From Candidatus Calescibacterium sp. (GTDB lineage Bacteria > DRYD01): DNA of 64,000 nucleotides. The stretch's first letter is position 1; every line of letters starts with the position of its first letter. The position numbers were made by a program, and so were the translations under genes. Where the stretch lies: assembly GCA_025059235.1 (NCBI GenBank), contig JANXCV010000002.1, positions 209,498 through 273,497 of the forward strand, given 5' to 3'. A model generated the notes under the pieces. It worked only from the letters and a program-made list of their open reading frames with translations. It searched no databases and had not been told where the DNA came from. Positions 56,158 through 64,000 of this stretch are shown here, piece by piece.

Positions 56158-56820
56158 TTATTTTTGTTCTTTGGAAAATAGTTTAGATAGAACAGCACCT
56201 ACAACACCACCTACTGCTGCTCCAATCAATCCTCCCACTATTACGTGCTCCAGTACACTAATCCCTGTTTCAAATTTTATTTTTGGCTTTTGATAAGTGT
56301 CTATCACTTTGTATTCTATTTTTGGACTAAAGTGAATCCAGTATCCTTCTATCTCTTCAGAGCATATATCAGATTTGTCCATACAATTTTGATCAATATC
56401 CGCCCTTATTATTTGATTGTATCCCTTAAAGATTGGTTCTTTTACCTCTTTGGTCTCATAGTTAACTATTGGCTTACCATGTCCTTGAAAAGTTTGTGTA
56501 TATTCTTTGTATAGTACTTTACCGTTTTCATCTTTTACTGGGACTTTTTTATATACACTTTCTGTAGGAGTAGTGTTTACAAAACTCCACCATCCCCATG
56601 ATGGGATATATTGATCTTTAGGAATTTTACCTATTTCCTTTGTTTCGTAGACAGGTTCTTTAATCTTAACTTCTACTGTTTGTACTGGTAGGGACTTGAT
56701 TTTCTTATCTGCTTGTATACCCCCTAATATTGCTCCCACTATTCCTCCAGCTAATGCTCCCTTTGCAACACTTTTCCCCATGTTCCCTTTATTAGAATAT
56801 AAATCACTTCTTATTTTCAT
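56158..56820 (-). CDS. Hypothetical protein with two glycine-zipper segments
   Basis: The 220-residue protein has a Gly/Ala-rich hydrophobic segment near each end (about residues 18-35, ALAGGIVGAILGG, and 190-212, GGLIGAAVGGVVGAVL). Such glycine zippers pack in membranes. Between them lies a polar, beta-rich region with recurring Lys-Glu-Pro-Val/Ile patterns (IKEPVYETKE, VKEPIFKGY) and two Cys. A strong ribosome binding site (GAGGAGGTG) and its own promoter support it. No signal peptide; function unknown. Confidence 0.78.
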   Translation of the reverse strand: MKIRSDLYSNKGNMGKSVAKGALAGGIVGAILGGIQADKKIKSLPVQTVEVKIKEPVYETKEIGKIPKDQYIPSWGWWSFVNTTPTESVYKKVPVKDENGKVLYKEYTQTFQGHGKPIVNYETKEVKEPIFKGYNQIIRADIDQNCMDKSDICSEEIEGYWIHFSPKIEYKVIDTYQKPKIKFETGISVLEHVIVGGLIGAAVGGVVGAVLSKLFSKEQK

Positions 56821-56876
56821 TCTTTCTCACCTCCTCTTTAGATTTAAATACTTCTTTTTCTTTTTTTTCTCAGATG

Positions 56877-56904
56877 TTTATATTTTTTGTAAAAAAAATG
56901 TAAA
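56877..56904 (-). promoter_or_regulatory. Probable promoter with doubled TTTACA
   Basis: On the minus strand TTTACA (56904-56899) is followed after 16 nt by TATAAA (56882-56877). A second TTTACA sits at 56893-56888, 11 bp after the first, the same arrangement as at 27030, 45639 and 61227. It would drive the glycine-zipper gene with a leader of about 50 nt. Confidence 0.5.
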
Positions 56905-56961
56905 CCATCCTCAAAGAAATCTAACGGGAATGATATACCTTAAGGATGAAGTGAATGTTTA

Positions 56962-57423
56962 TTGAAGTATATAAGAGTGAAAACTGTTTTTTTTATACTA
57001 CTAGTCTTTTTGTTAATTTTCATTGATCAAGTTCTGAAATATATGGTTCTTAGCGGTTTGAGATTTAAGTGGCTATTTTTTGAAATAACCCTGGTTTATA
57101 ACGAAGGTAGTGCATTTGGAATAAGGTTACTTAAAAATAATGAGTACATTATAGTGAATTCTCTTATACTTTCGCTACTTACTATATTCATAATCCATCG
57201 AACTAAAAAAAATCCTAAATTCAGTATATTCTATCAATTCTGTTTGCTCTTTCTGCTAGCTGGAGGAATCGGTAATATAATCGATAGAATTATTCACGGA
57301 AAAGTTATTGACTTCATTTATTTCCATAATTTTCCTGTTTTTAATATAGCCGATGTTTTTATTAGTATCGGTATGATTATTTTCATTATGACATTTTTAA
57401 TAGAGGAGAGAAGTATAAAATAG
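56962..57423 (+). CDS. lspA: Lipoprotein signal peptidase LspA
   Basis: This inner-membrane aspartyl protease cleaves prolipoprotein signal peptides after lipidation, for example that of PilP in this window. About 150 residues with four membrane helices are seen. The motifs are FIDQVLK, VYNEGSAFG, GGIGNIIDRIIHGKVIDFI (first catalytic Asp in GNxxDR) and FNIADVFISIG (second Asp). No ATG fits: the frame begins with TTG at 56962 or GTG at 56977, and the exact start is uncertain. Confidence 0.94.
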   Translation: MKYIRVKTVFFILLVFLLIFIDQVLKYMVLSGLRFKWLFFEITLVYNEGSAFGIRLLKNNEYIIVNSLILSLLTIFIIHRTKKNPKFSIFYQFCLLFLLAGGIGNIIDRIIHGKVIDFIYFHNFPVFNIADVFISIGMIIFIMTFLIEERSIK

Positions 57424-57556
57424 AGTGATTTTAATTTATATGTCCATAGTGTTGATTTTTAGCAAACTATTCACCGATTTTTCGTGTTTGATGTATCACT
57501 AGTCAAAGATTGTAGGTTTTCTACGTGAGGTAGATAAATATTTATTACTGGGAATT

Positions 57557-59575
57557 ATGTTTAAAATTTCTGCCAGTTTTGAGATAACAAATGCTCAAAA
57601 ACAAGCTGTGGATCAGGTTGTACAGAGTGTGGAAAAAAATAAGTTTACTACTCTGCTAGGAGTGACAGGCTCTGGAAAAACGTTTGTTATGGCAAAAATT
57701 ATAGAAAAACTACAAAAACCCGCTTTGATAATATCACATAATAAAATACTGGCATCTCAGTTGTTCGGAGAATTTAAAAATTTTTTCCCAAATAACCAGG
57801 TGGAGTTTTTCATAAGTTACTATGATTTCTATAGACCTGAGGCTTATATCCCTCAGCAGGATATATACATTGAAAAGGAAGCAATAATTAACGCCGTTAT
57901 AGATAAACTTAGACACAGAGCTACTCAAGCAGCCATATCAAACCCCTATTCTATCATAGTATCAAGTGTATCATGTATATACAACCTTGGCTCTCCAGAA
58001 GCCTATCAAGAATCTTTCATAAATGTGTATAAAAATCAAAAGCTTGACATTACAGAATTTACAAAAAAGCTAGTAAGTATATACTACGAAAATAGCGAAA
58101 CTGACTTCAAACAGGGTAACTTTATGGTAAGAGGAAACACGATATATATCTTTCCATCAGGTGAAGATGAAATTCTAAGAATAGATTTGGAGGGAGATTA
58201 CGTATCAAAACTATTTTTAGTTGAACCGATTAGCTATAAGAGAAAATCTGAATTGGATTTCTTTACAATATACCCAGCAAAGCTTTTCGTCTCCAGTCAA
58301 GAAAATATTATTAAAGCAATAGAACAGATAAGAACAGATTTAGAGCAAAGATATGAAGAACTAGTGAAAGAAGGTAAGCTTATTGAGGCAGAAAGATTGA
58401 AAACCAGAGTTGAATATGATATAGCAATGCTATCGAAATTTGGTACTTGTCCGGGTATTGAAAACTATTCCAGGTATTTATCTGGACGTCAGCCAGGAAG
58501 TACTCCATATACTCTCCTAGATTACTTTAGCTCAGATTTTATCGTGTTTATCGATGAAAGTCATGTAACTGTACCCCAACTAAAGGCAATGTATAAATCT
58601 GACAGAAATAGGAAAGAAACTCTTGTAGAATATGGATTTAGGTTACCTTCTTGTCTTGATAACCGCCCATTAAGATTTGAAGAATTCCTAGAAAAAACGA
58701 ATAGGATTGTTTTTGTTTCTGCTACACCAGGTGATTTTGAGCTTTCCAATTCACATATCGTCGAACTCTTAGTAAGACCCAGTGGGATAGTTGACCCAGA
58801 AATCATAGTCAAACCCAATGAAGACATAGTAAAACAAATAATAGATATATCCCTTGAAGAAAAAACTAAGAATAATAGGGTTATCGTAAACGTACTTACT
58901 CAAAAAATAGCTGAAGACCTAAGTCAGTATTTGACACTTAATTCCGTCTCTTCTACTTTCCTACATTCAAAAGTAAAACCACTTGATAGAGTAAAGATAC
59001 TTTTCGACTTCAGAAAAGGAGTATATGATGTTATTGTAGGCGTAAATCTTCTCAGAGAAGGATTAGACTTACCAGAGGTTTCCGTAGTCATCATAACTGA
59101 TGGTGATAAACAAGGATTTCTTAGAAGTAAAAACAGCATCATACAATTAGCAGGCAGAGCAGCAAGAAATAAAACTTCCAAAGTAATAATATTCACAGAC
59201 AAAATTACACCAGCCATAAAAGCAGCTATAGAAGAAGTAGACAGAAGAAGAAAATATCAAATTCAATACAATCTTGAAAATAATATAACTCCTACTAGTA
59301 TACCTCCAAAACCAAAAGATATCCTCAAAATTGTTTTTCAACTGATCGGAAAAGATAACTCTCTGTTAACAGTAAAGGATATAGCCTACCTAGATGACGA
59401 AGAATTTATAAAGTACCTTCACTCTATCAGTAAAAAGCAAATAAATGAACTAAAGAAAAATCTTAAGATTCAAATGAAGGAATTAGCAGATAACATGGAA
59501 TTCGAACAAGCAATAATAATAAGAGAAAAAATAAAAATAATTGAAAGTATGGAGTATAATCTCTCTATACACTGA
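57557..59575 (+). CDS. uvrB: Excinuclease ABC subunit UvrB
   Basis: The 672-residue helicase-like damage-verification subunit of nucleotide excision repair has Walker A LLGVTGSGKT (residues 33-42) and the beta-hairpin region SYYDFYRPEAYIPQQDIYIEK. DEAD-like FIDESHVT, motif V/VI GVNLLREGLDLPEV and QLAGRAARN follow, with a C-terminal UVR domain (about 635-668) that recruits UvrC. Length matches the family. It stands behind a 133-nt gap with no convincing promoter boxes and overlaps no upstream gene. No uvrA or uvrC is here. Confidence 0.98.
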   Translation: MFKISASFEITNAQKQAVDQVVQSVEKNKFTTLLGVTGSGKTFVMAKIIEKLQKPALIISHNKILASQLFGEFKNFFPNNQVEFFISYYDFYRPEAYIPQQDIYIEKEAIINAVIDKLRHRATQAAISNPYSIIVSSVSCIYNLGSPEAYQESFINVYKNQKLDITEFTKKLVSIYYENSETDFKQGNFMVRGNTIYIFPSGEDEILRIDLEGDYVSKLFLVEPISYKRKSELDFFTIYPAKLFVSSQENIIKAIEQIRTDLEQRYEELVKEGKLIEAERLKTRVEYDIAMLSKFGTCPGIENYSRYLSGRQPGSTPYTLLDYFSSDFIVFIDESHVTVPQLKAMYKSDRNRKETLVEYGFRLPSCLDNRPLRFEEFLEKTNRIVFVSATPGDFELSNSHIVELLVRPSGIVDPEIIVKPNEDIVKQIIDISLEEKTKNNRVIVNVLTQKIAEDLSQYLTLNSVSSTFLHSKVKPLDRVKILFDFRKGVYDVIVGVNLLREGLDLPEVSVVIITDGDKQGFLRSKNSIIQLAGRAARNKTSKVIIFTDKITPAIKAAIEEVDRRRKYQIQYNLENNITPTSIPPKPKDILKIVFQLIGKDNSLLTVKDIAYLDDEEFIKYLHSISKKQINELKKNLKIQMKELADNMEFEQAIIIREKIKIIESMEYNLSIH

Positions 59576-59609
59576 CAGAGAAGAGAATGATGATAGTACT
59601 GTAGAACTT

Positions 59610-60365
59610 ATGATTTCCCTTACTATAGTGGATGAAATAGAAAATTATAGGAAAAAGCTTTTGACAAAATACTACCTATCTCATTTACTGTTTGCAGTAT
59701 CCTTCGTGTTAATTTTGGGAATTTGTTTCTGGCCTTATGGAATTTATGTATACGAAAAAATTCTTATAGGGTTTCCCGAAGAGATTCTACAAAACGTTGG
59801 CTCCTGCAGTTTGTTGGCTTTAATCGCAATAGGTATTTATTATATTCTTTTATGGATCATAAGAAAGCAATTCAGTCTTAAGTTTACCCTGTATGTAAAG
59901 AAAACAATAATTACAAATACGAAAGAATACCAAGGTATGTTCAGAGTAGATGATTATTTTTTATCTACTAACTGGTTCTATAAGGTATATAGAAATATTT
60001 TCCCGACAGCTAATAGGATTGAAACTCTCAACTGCTTTCTTATTGATTACAAAGGAAAGAAGATAAAAATGGGTCAGGTAAAAATTGGACAAAAAATAGG
60101 AATTGGTAAATATTCGAGATACTATTCAATATTTGAAGGATACTTTGTTCAGGTTCCTGCTGAAATAGCTGAGCACCATAGTCCATACAGAAGTATTCTA
60201 TACCAAGATCACTATATATTTGTATTTGACAAATACTCCCCAGGTATATATCCTATCAGCATGAAATTTTGCATCTTTGAGAAGGTAGACTTTAAGAGTT
60301 TGGAGGAATTTTACAATGCCCTTATGGAAGTTTTAATAATTGTTTCAAATACCGTAAAGCAGTAG
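59610..60365 (+). CDS. DUF3137-like membrane protein, copy A
   Basis: The product is about 251 residues: two membrane helices (about 22-45 and 65-90), then a cytoplasmic-looking domain with CFLIDYKGKKIKMGQVKIG and YFVQVPAEI. The earlier ATG at 59541 would overlap uvrB by 35 nt. The start at 59610 (MISLTIVDEIENYRKKLL) matches the start of the neighbouring paralog and is preferred. The plan resembles DUF3137 proteins; the role is unknown. Confidence 0.68.
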   Translation: MISLTIVDEIENYRKKLLTKYYLSHLLFAVSFVLILGICFWPYGIYVYEKILIGFPEEILQNVGSCSLLALIAIGIYYILLWIIRKQFSLKFTLYVKKTIITNTKEYQGMFRVDDYFLSTNWFYKVYRNIFPTANRIETLNCFLIDYKGKKIKMGQVKIGQKIGIGKYSRYYSIFEGYFVQVPAEIAEHHSPYRSILYQDHYIFVFDKYSPGIYPISMKFCIFEKVDFKSLEEFYNALMEVLIIVSNTVKQ

Positions 60366-60384
60366 AGGTAAATGTGGAAATACT

Positions 60385-61209
60385 ATGAAAAACATAGTGG
60401 AAGAAATTGAAAAGTCTAGAAAAAATTTATTGTTGAAATCTTTTAGTTTTTTCTATCTTGCTTTTGTAGGAATCGTAATTTTTAATGGATTTTTGACACT
60501 TTTTATTTCTTTGATATATAAATTTAATCCTCAGCTTTTTTTTGCTATATCTTTGCCTGGAACATTTATCCTACCTTGTATCCCTATCTACCTTTATCAG
60601 GAAGGTAAAATTGATATGGAATCGTATGGACTCGCGGAATACTATCTTGTCTTTTGTTGCCCCTTTAGTGTGATGTTAATTTTTGTTTTTCTTATCTCTA
60701 AATTTGCTATGATAAAAGAACTCAACCTCATATTCACTGAATATGTAAAAAGAAAAATAGTTTCAAATATCAATGATCCCGTGTTTAAAATAGATAACTA
60801 TTTTTCATCTATCAATTGGTTTTATAAACTATACAGAAATATTTTTCCGAAAGCTAATAGAATTATAACTGAACAATGTTTTCTTATTGACTACAAGGGT
60901 AAGAAAATAAAAGTAGCCCAAGTGGATATTAGGAAGGAGATAGGTATAGGAAAACGTGCGTTTTATTTTCAAATATTCAAAGGATATTTTGTTCAAGTTC
61001 CAATCGAAATAGCTAATATTCAAGGATCTTATCCATTTCTTCACTTCGAAAACCACTACATATTTATGATCCAAGACTATTATCATCCAGGTTTAAATTT
61101 AGTTAATGTAACTTTTCCGATTTATAACAGAGTAGATTTATATAATCTGGATAGATTCTACAAAGGGACTCTAGCTGTTCTAAGGATTGTTTCAGATTTG
61201 ATCAATTAA
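60385..61209 (+). CDS. DUF3137-like membrane protein, copy B
   Basis: The 274-residue paralog of the preceding protein has the same N-terminus (VEEIEKSRKNLL), two to three membrane helices (about 20-115), and the block FSSINWFYKLYRNIFPKAN then CFLIDYKGKKIKVAQVDI, nearly identical in copy A. The two clearly arose by tandem duplication and may form a hetero-oligomer in the membrane. Function unknown; DUF3137 relation by pattern only. Confidence 0.72.
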   Translation: MKNIVEEIEKSRKNLLLKSFSFFYLAFVGIVIFNGFLTLFISLIYKFNPQLFFAISLPGTFILPCIPIYLYQEGKIDMESYGLAEYYLVFCCPFSVMLIFVFLISKFAMIKELNLIFTEYVKRKIVSNINDPVFKIDNYFSSINWFYKLYRNIFPKANRIITEQCFLIDYKGKKIKVAQVDIRKEIGIGKRAFYFQIFKGYFVQVPIEIANIQGSYPFLHFENHYIFMIQDYYHPGLNLVNVTFPIYNRVDLYNLDRFYKGTLAVLRIVSDLIN

Positions 61210-61226
61210 ACCTGAATACCCAGAAG

Positions 61227-61243
61227 TTAACATTTTTTTTACA
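61227..61243 (+). repeat. TTAACA/TTTACA pair upstream of clostripain-like gene
   Basis: TTAACA (61227-61232) and TTTACA (61238-61243) have the same 11-bp period as at 27030 and 45639, 75 nt before the ATG at 61318. No good -10 box is seen at normal spacing. It is listed because the pattern recurs in this window. Confidence 0.4.
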
Positions 61244-61317
61244 ATCGAACCAAAAGATGTTCAGAAGATAATAAAAAGATTACATAAGTTAAATCCGAGC
61301 TTAGGGAGGTAAACAAA

Positions 61318-63141
61318 ATGAACAACATTTCGACTAGCTATTCCTTAGGAAAAAATTTAATCCAGACTGACTTCGTTCCAAACCAAAACAAGAAATCAGA
61401 AAAACCTGAGGAGAAAGATTGGACAGTTTTTCTATACCTAAACACTCAAGATAAGCAGTCAGTGAAGAATCTTCTTCTTAACTTGAAAATGCTTGAGATG
61501 GTTGGGTCTGATAAAAACCTAAATATTGTTGTACAAGCTTATATCCCCTCATGGAAGAAAGTAAAAAGATTTTATATAGAGCAGAAAGAGAAATGGGATA
61601 CCTCAAAATTGATAAAAATGATTCTCTTTTCGCTAATACCATGGAAAAAAATTGAATTAGAAACAAAACCACTAGAAGAATTAGAGAACGTAAATTTAAA
61701 CGATCCTAAAGTTTTTGAGGAGTCCCTGAAATGGGTAGTAGAAAAATTCCCCTCCAGGAAGCTAATGGTCATAGTCTCTGGAGATAACGAGGGACTGAAA
61801 AATTCTTCAGCCCAAGTAAATATCAAAGATTTCGCAAAAAGCTTAGATAATGTATATATTAAAACAAATGTAAGACCTGATATTCTTGTAATGGATGGCT
61901 CCTCCGTAGCCTCTATGGAAACTATTACAGAATTAAAAAATAAAGCTAAATATCTAATTGGAACCAGTGGTTTTGCACCTAAGTTAAACATCCCATTCGG
62001 AATGTTTCTATATGAAATGAAAAACTTAATAGACGGAGGACCTAATGACATAGAAAGTGTAATAAAAACATACTTCTTAATCCATAATCTCTCCGGTGCT
62101 AGTAATCAGGTTAGTGTTATAGATTTGAATAACGATACAATAGATGAAGCCATTAGGGCTTGGGATGAAATGTCTAAAGAGTTAATTAACCTTGACGATG
62201 ATACACTATTGAATAAAGTATTACCTCTTATGTATAAATCTGAAGATTTAGCAAATACATCTGATAGGAAACCATATGTCGAAATGAGAGATGCGGTAAG
62301 CTTTGCCAAGCTATTAGCCGAATCTAAAGATTTACCCGAAAGTCTAAGGAAGGCAGCTTCTAATGCTGTAGAGAAAATAAAGAAAATGGTCCATATGGAA
62401 AACAATCTATACAAGGAAGAATTAGATCCCGACTCTCACGGAGTTTCTGTTTTTATGCCCAATAATCTTGGTAATTTCAAATCAGAGAAATTTCCTATAT
62501 CAAAAGACTTCAAAAAAGATTACGGCTATACCGATCTTCTATTTTCAAAAATGACCAGTTGGGACGAATTTCTACTCAAAATAAGCCAAAAAGGTTTAAT
62601 GGAAAAATTCCTGTTGAAGTTGGGTATTCCACAAGAGACAATCGATAACATATACGCTCTTAGGAACCATATCATAAACGTGTATGAAGATAAGTTATCT
62701 GGATGGGCTAGCTTAATGGCTTGGTTTAATGCTATTAACAGGATGTTCAGTGATAAGCCTGTAGGTTTATTCTTCGTCCCTCCTACCGTAACACTACCTC
62801 TCGGAATAGTTTCTTCAGCTGAGCAAATATACGATAGCTTAAAAACTGCCAAATATATATATGATAACATACCTCAAAAAGACTCGATAGGTTTTGCTGT
62901 TCTAGATGCAGCTCAGGGAGTTTCCAAACTCATCGCGAATCTCTCATATATACTTCCTCTGTTAGCTCCAGTTGCACCAGCTGCAGGACTGTTCACTTTC
63001 CTTTTCCCCTGGATAAAAGACTTTTACGCCGTGTACCTTAACTATAAGTATAACAAAGAGAAGTTCATCTATAATAATCTCAGTTTTTCTGATGCTGTGA
63101 AACTTTACTTCCTGAATAAATTCACAAATACACTAGGATAA
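61318..63141 (+). CDS. Clostripain-family (C11) protein lacking the catalytic dyad
   Basis: The 607-residue protein aligns by pattern with C11 peptidases: KDWTVFLYLNTQD and GSDKNLNIVVQAYIP at the start (about 33-78), then a strand before the catalytic His and one before the Cys. In active enzymes these read roughly WNHG and DACLMG. Here they read SGDN (154-157, His replaced by Asp156) and DGSSVA (193-198, Cys replaced by Ser195). It is probably a pseudoprotease. The C-terminal 130 residues contain hydrophobic segments (about 495-515 and 540-570). No signal peptide; GGGAGGT precedes the ATG. Confidence 0.78.
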   Translation: MNNISTSYSLGKNLIQTDFVPNQNKKSEKPEEKDWTVFLYLNTQDKQSVKNLLLNLKMLEMVGSDKNLNIVVQAYIPSWKKVKRFYIEQKEKWDTSKLIKMILFSLIPWKKIELETKPLEELENVNLNDPKVFEESLKWVVEKFPSRKLMVIVSGDNEGLKNSSAQVNIKDFAKSLDNVYIKTNVRPDILVMDGSSVASMETITELKNKAKYLIGTSGFAPKLNIPFGMFLYEMKNLIDGGPNDIESVIKTYFLIHNLSGASNQVSVIDLNNDTIDEAIRAWDEMSKELINLDDDTLLNKVLPLMYKSEDLANTSDRKPYVEMRDAVSFAKLLAESKDLPESLRKAASNAVEKIKKMVHMENNLYKEELDPDSHGVSVFMPNNLGNFKSEKFPISKDFKKDYGYTDLLFSKMTSWDEFLLKISQKGLMEKFLLKLGIPQETIDNIYALRNHIINVYEDKLSGWASLMAWFNAINRMFSDKPVGLFFVPPTVTLPLGIVSSAEQIYDSLKTAKYIYDNIPQKDSIGFAVLDAAQGVSKLIANLSYILPLLAPVAPAAGLFTFLFPWIKDFYAVYLNYKYNKEKFIYNNLSFSDAVKLYFLNKFTNTLG

Positions 63142-63235
63142 TCGATTGTTAATTATAAACTCCCATAAAGAAGGAATCTAGAGTATGATGTCAAAAATTA
63201 ACTAAGAACTATTGCTAGGTTAGGAGGTGCATAAA

Positions 63236-63304
63236 ATGGGTTGGTGGTGGCTATTGGCTCTGGCAATGATACTAGTTGGTCTATCATACCCAGATGAATT
63301 TTAG
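63236..63304 (+). CDS. 22-residue membrane micropeptide
   Basis: A short frame behind a near-perfect ribosome binding site (TTAGGAGGTG, 5 nt before the ATG) encodes a peptide starting MGWWWLLALAMILVG and ending in a short acidic tail. It could form a single membrane helix with a tryptophan-rich cap. It lies between the C11-like gene and the zinc-ribbon gene, whose own start follows 15 nt after its stop, so it may be a leader peptide or a true small membrane protein. Confidence 0.6.
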   Translation: MGWWWLLALAMILVGLSYPDEF

Positions 63305-63319
63305 TGGAGGAAAGATCGT

Positions 63320-63877
63320 ATGAATTGCCCCAGATGCAGAACATTCGGAAATGAGGTAGAACTGAAACAAATTAGTATAAGCGAAATCTTAATAGATGTA
63401 TGTGATGAATGCGGAGGAATATGGTTCGACAAACAAGAACTAGGACAAGCAATTCAAACATCAAAAGAAGAAATACAAAAACTAACAGAAACTCTATCTA
63501 ATGCCATAGAATTTGATAAAACCAAAGATGTCGAAATGAACTGTCCAAAATGCAACGACAAAATGTTTAAGTATAGATACATGTACACCTCAAACATCTA
63601 CATCGATGGATGTGATAAATGTGAAGGAGTTTGGATAGACAAAGGAGAACTACTAGAGATTATCAACTATCTCGAAGAAGCTTCAAAAGTCGATCCAGAA
63701 AAAGAACAAATGCTATTAGCTAAATTACAACAAATAAAATTGGAATACGAACAAAAAGAAAAAGAATTCATAGATAGTCTCGTAAAACTTGATGATAAAG
63801 CCAAAAGTCCTATATCAAGAGCATTTGGAGAAATATTACAATCGATTTACACCTTTATGTACAAAAAAGGATTATGA
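63320..63877 (+). CDS. Double TFIIB-type zinc-ribbon protein
   Basis: The 185-residue protein has two zf-TFIIB-like modules. The first has MNCPRC and VCDECGGIWFDKQEL (Cys3, Cys6, Cys28, Cys31); the second has MNCPKC and GCDKCEGVWIDKGEL (about residues 73-110). A charged coiled-coil helix follows (about 120-160). The family is widespread and poorly understood; binding of nucleic acid or protein partners is possible. GGAGG precedes the start; a following gene overlaps its stop by 4 nt. Confidence 0.9.
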   Translation: MNCPRCRTFGNEVELKQISISEILIDVCDECGGIWFDKQELGQAIQTSKEEIQKLTETLSNAIEFDKTKDVEMNCPKCNDKMFKYRYMYTSNIYIDGCDKCEGVWIDKGELLEIINYLEEASKVDPEKEQMLLAKLQQIKLEYEQKEKEFIDSLVKLDDKAKSPISRAFGEILQSIYTFMYKKGL

Positions 63878-64000
63878 AAAGAATGTTTCACCAATATGTG
63901 CATAACATAAAATATGACCTGAAAAATGAAGAAATAACTATACCACAATTTTCAAAAGAACAAAACACTCTTATCAAGAGCATAGGACAATTCATATATC
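63874..64000 (+). CDS. Start of a hypothetical gene, cut by the window edge
   Basis: The ATG at 63874 overlaps the stop of the zinc-ribbon gene (ATGA) and the frame stays open to the end, giving 42 residues beginning MKRMFHQYVHNIKYDLKN. The coupled start supports a real gene. Nothing can be said about its function. Confidence 0.55.
   Translation, partial: MKRMFHQYVHNIKYDLKNEEITIPQFSKEQNTLIKSIGQFIY

Overview
The window is a compact, AT-rich (roughly one third G+C by eye) stretch of bacterial chromosome with long runs of genes that abut or overlap. No insertion sequence, phage gene or CRISPR array was seen, and no gap without a gene exceeds 300 bases. The gene content points to a Gram-negative-type (diderm) bacterium: paired LptF/LptG-type permeases, an OstA-domain protein, separate heptose kinase and adenylyltransferase genes, and a PilM-N-O-P-Q type IV pilus set ending in an outer-membrane secretin. 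A MenG-type methyltransferase suggests menaquinone. Many proteins are divergent or unrecognised, which suggests a poorly sampled lineage, but the phylum cannot be fixed from this sequence alone.

Layout. 0-10 kb (+): two unknown genes (the first cut by the window edge), dnaG, a divergent sigma-70 factor, enolase, nadD, a PilT-like ATPase, a membrane protein with a His/Gly repeat, ispG and a thiamine-binding-type protein. 10-14 kb: a large YfhO-type membrane protein meeting a convergent NlpC/P60 gene, then tRNA-Phe and a CDGSH iron-sulfur protein. 14-21.4 kb (+): a Sua5-type enzyme followed by an envelope block (OstA-domain protein, glycosyltransferase, RocB-like M20 protein, two LptF/G permeases). 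21.5-26.5 kb (+): pilM-pilN-pilO-pilP-pilQ closed by a clear terminator. 27-40.5 kb (+): unknown genes around an orphan gcvT, a 1269-aa TPR protein and an 842-aa protein, a possible RNA pseudoknot, an RsbT/W-like ATPase, then uppS, a glycosyltransferase, plsX, menG-like and yceD-like genes.

40.5-56.8 kb (mostly -): an ElyC-type protein, a 1-Cys peroxiredoxin, two unknown genes, tRNA-Ile, a 590-aa zinc-ribbon protein and a nuclease-family protein; an intracellular-type subtilase on +; then groES-groEL, and an operon running tyrosine-phenol-lyase-like fusion, GlmU-like acetyltransferase, hldE1, hldE2, PilZ-like protein, fabF; a glycine-zipper protein lies upstream of it. 57-64 kb (+): lspA, uvrB, two paralogous DUF3137-like membrane proteins, a clostripain-family pseudoprotease, a 22-aa membrane micropeptide, a double zinc-ribbon protein and the start of a further gene.

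The strongest candidate for something undescribed is the 829-aa protein at 53538-56027. It is a head-to-tail fusion of two tyrosine-phenol-lyase-like domains that appear to have lost complementary parts of the active site: copy 1 keeps the Gly-Asp-Glu-Ala-Tyr interface loop but lacks the PLP lysine, while copy 2 keeps the PLP lysine and phosphate-binding motifs but has lost that loop. It reads like a homodimeric enzyme converted into a one-chain pseudo-heterodimer. Other leads are the clostripain-family protein without its catalytic dyad, the GlmU-like protein without its uridylyltransferase signature, an interleaved inverted repeat at 35443-35490, and a doubled TTTACA motif upstream of several stand-alone genes.
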